A stretch of DNA of 10,142 nucleotides from Burkholderiales bacterium (GTDB taxonomy: Bacteria; Pseudomonadota; Gammaproteobacteria; Burkholderiales; Casimicrobiaceae): positions 1 through 10,142 of the forward strand of contig JANXNO010000027.1 of assembly GCA_025354075.1 (NCBI GenBank), written 5' to 3'. How positions within the stretch are numbered: the stretch's first letter is position 1; each line of letters starts with the position of its first letter. The notes below the pieces were generated by a model, which saw only the letters and a program-made list of their open reading frames with translations, was not told the origin of the DNA and made no database searches. A program made the position numbers and the translations under genes. Below are positions 9,101 through 10,142 of this stretch, piece after piece.

Positions 9101-10030
9101 ATGCGGATCGTAATCACTGAATTCATGGACGACGACGCGGTTGCCACGCTCGTCAAAGCCTTCGGCGAAGGCAACGTCACGTACGACCCGACGCTGGTCG
9201 ACAAGCCCGATGCGATGGCCGCCGCTGCCGCCGATTGCGACGCACTGATCGTGCGCAACCGCACTCAGGTTCGCGGCGCATTGCTCGACGCCTGCAAGCG
9301 CGCGCGCGTGATCGGTCGCCTTGGCGTCGGGCTCGACAACATTGATGTTGTCGCCTGCGAAGCGCGCGGCATGAAGGTGATTCCCGCCACGGGCGCGAAT
9401 GCGCTCGCCGTCGCTGAATACGTGATTGCCACGGCCATGATGCTGCGCCGCGCGAGTTATCTGAGCACAGCAGACGTGGTTGCAGGCAAGTGGCCGCGCA
9501 ATGCGCTGTCCGCCGGACGCGAGACGGCGGGCAGCACGCTGGGCCTCATTGGCTATGGATCAATCGGCCAGATGACGGGGGTCTTGGCGCACGGCCTTGG
9601 CATGAAGGTCATCGCGTACGACCCGGCGATTTCGGCGGATCACCACGCATGGAACGGCGCGGCGCGGCGCGTTGACTTGGCGACCTTGATCACCACCGCC
9701 GACGTCATCAGCCTGCACGTTCCCTTGGTTGACGCAACGCGCAACATATTCAACGCCGAACGCATCGCGGCGATGAAGTCCGGCGCTATTTTGATCAACA
9801 CCGCACGCGGCGGGATCATTGAAGAAACCGCGCTCGCCGCAGCGCTCAAGAGCGGACATTTAGGCGGCGCAGCGATTGACGTTTTTGCGACTGAGCCGTT
9901 GCCTGCATCTGATGCGTTCACCGGTTGCCCGAATTTGATCCTTACACCGCACATCGCGGGCGTGTCGTTCGAGGCGAATGTGCGGGTGTCGTCAATGATC
10001 GCGGATGCGGTGATTCGAGCGTTGGCTTAA
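9101..10030 (+). CDS. slcC: (S)-sulfolactate dehydrogenase (D-2-hydroxyacid dehydrogenase family)
   Basis: A 309-residue NAD-dependent dehydrogenase of the D-isomer-specific 2-hydroxyacid family. SlcC oxidises (S)-sulfolactate to sulfopyruvate (EC 1.1.1.310). The Rossmann motif is GYGSIG (151-156). The catalytic triad is R236 (NTARGG), E265 (ATEPLP) and H284 (TPHIAG); LGVGLDNIDV (74-83) is also typical. I start at the ATG at 9101 (MRIVITEFMDDD), where family similarity begins; an in-frame GTG at 9080 would add seven residues. The ribosome site (GTGAG, 9086-9090) is weak. The gene is divergent from suyA and the only plus-strand gene seen. In known routes SlcC pairs with ComC, which reduces sulfopyruvate to (R)-sulfolactate; ComC is not in the window. 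Without context this would be called phosphoglycerate or hydroxypyruvate dehydrogenase-like, so specificity is inferred. Confidence 0.85.
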   Translation: MRIVITEFMDDDAVATLVKAFGEGNVTYDPTLVDKPDAMAAAAADCDALIVRNRTQVRGALLDACKRARVIGRLGVGLDNIDVVACEARGMKVIPATGANALAVAEYVIATAMMLRRASYLSTADVVAGKWPRNALSAGRETAGSTLGLIGYGSIGQMTGVLAHGLGMKVIAYDPAISADHHAWNGAARRVDLATLITTADVISLHVPLVDATRNIFNAERIAAMKSGAILINTARGGIIEETALAAALKSGHLGGAAIDVFATEPLPASDAFTGCPNLILTPHIAGVSFEANVRVSSMIADAVIRALA

Positions 10031-10046
10031 TTTCCAAAATAGTTTT

Positions 10047-10112
10047 GCAGGAGCGGCTCTGCCGCGACCCACTTTCCGAAGTGGATACGGGTCGCGGCAC
10101 AGCCGCGCCTAC
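10047..10112. repeat. REP-like compound inverted repeat downstream of slcC
   Basis: The outer arms (10047-10070 and 10089-10112) are 24 bases each and pair at 21 positions; they include GAGCGGC and CTGCCGCGACCC. Between them lies a second perfect stem, CCACTT (10069-10074) with AAGTGG (10079-10084) around TCCG. It begins 16 bases after the slcC stop. The GGAGCGGC core relates it to the palindrome at 6061-6086. It probably belongs to the same dispersed REP family and could stabilise or end the slcC transcript; no U-tract follows, so a true intrinsic terminator is not supported. Confidence 0.75.
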
Positions 10113-10142
10113 ATTTAGAGCACGAAAGAGATAAACGTGGCC

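Noticed and set aside
10113..10142. Possible start of a next gene (GTG GCC at 10137 after GAAAGAG)
   Set aside because: The spacing suits a ribosome site, but only two codons lie inside the window, so a gene cannot be supported.

Overview
The window is a compact catabolic island for C3 organosulfonates. The gene content points to degradation of 2,3-dihydroxypropane-1-sulfonate (DHPS, the product of sulfoquinovose fermentation) and 3-sulfolactate to pyruvate plus sulfite. The host is most likely a Gram-negative proteobacterium. A betaproteobacterium of the Burkholderiales is my best guess, from the moderately high GC, the resemblance to the hps/suy clusters known from Cupriavidus-like bacteria, and the REP-type palindromes beginning GTAGGAGCGGC. 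The sequence alone does not prove this placement.

Layout: nine of the ten genes lie on the minus strand. In transcription order they are suyA (8983-8702), suyB (8519-7350), a three-gene TRAP transporter (substrate-binding protein 7237-6095, small membrane subunit 6029-5313, large membrane subunit 5303-4023), hpsN (3987-2653), an SDR dehydrogenase, probably hpsO (2639-1872), and a zinc MDR dehydrogenase, probably hpsP (1867-869). After a 204-base gap comes a GntR/HutC-family regulator (664 to beyond position 1; its 3' end is missing). The tenth gene, slcC (9101-10030), is divergent from suyA on the plus strand. No stretch of 300 bases lacks a gene.

How the genes work together (from known families): the periplasmic binding protein and TRAP membrane subunits import the sulfonate. 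HpsO and HpsP interconvert DHPS enantiomers through the 2-ketone. HpsN, a histidinol-dehydrogenase homologue, oxidises (R)-DHPS in two NAD+-dependent steps to (R)-sulfolactate. SuyAB splits (R)-sulfolactate into pyruvate and sulfite. SlcC oxidises (S)-sulfolactate to sulfopyruvate; the partner needed to return this to (R)-sulfolactate (ComC) is not in the window, nor is any sulfite oxidase or exporter.

The non-coding parts are richer than usual for such an operon. The suyA/slcC divergent gap carries three TAGATGA copies at an exact 9-base period, overlapping an 8-base inverted repeat, which is a candidate operator. The suyA-suyB, suyB-TRAP and binding-protein/small-subunit junctions each hold a separate inverted repeat: a long 41-base-arm element, a 9-base stem and a 12-base-arm REP palindrome. 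Another REP-like structure follows slcC. The enzymology is an established pathway; the least explained material is the regulatory and repeat DNA between genes.
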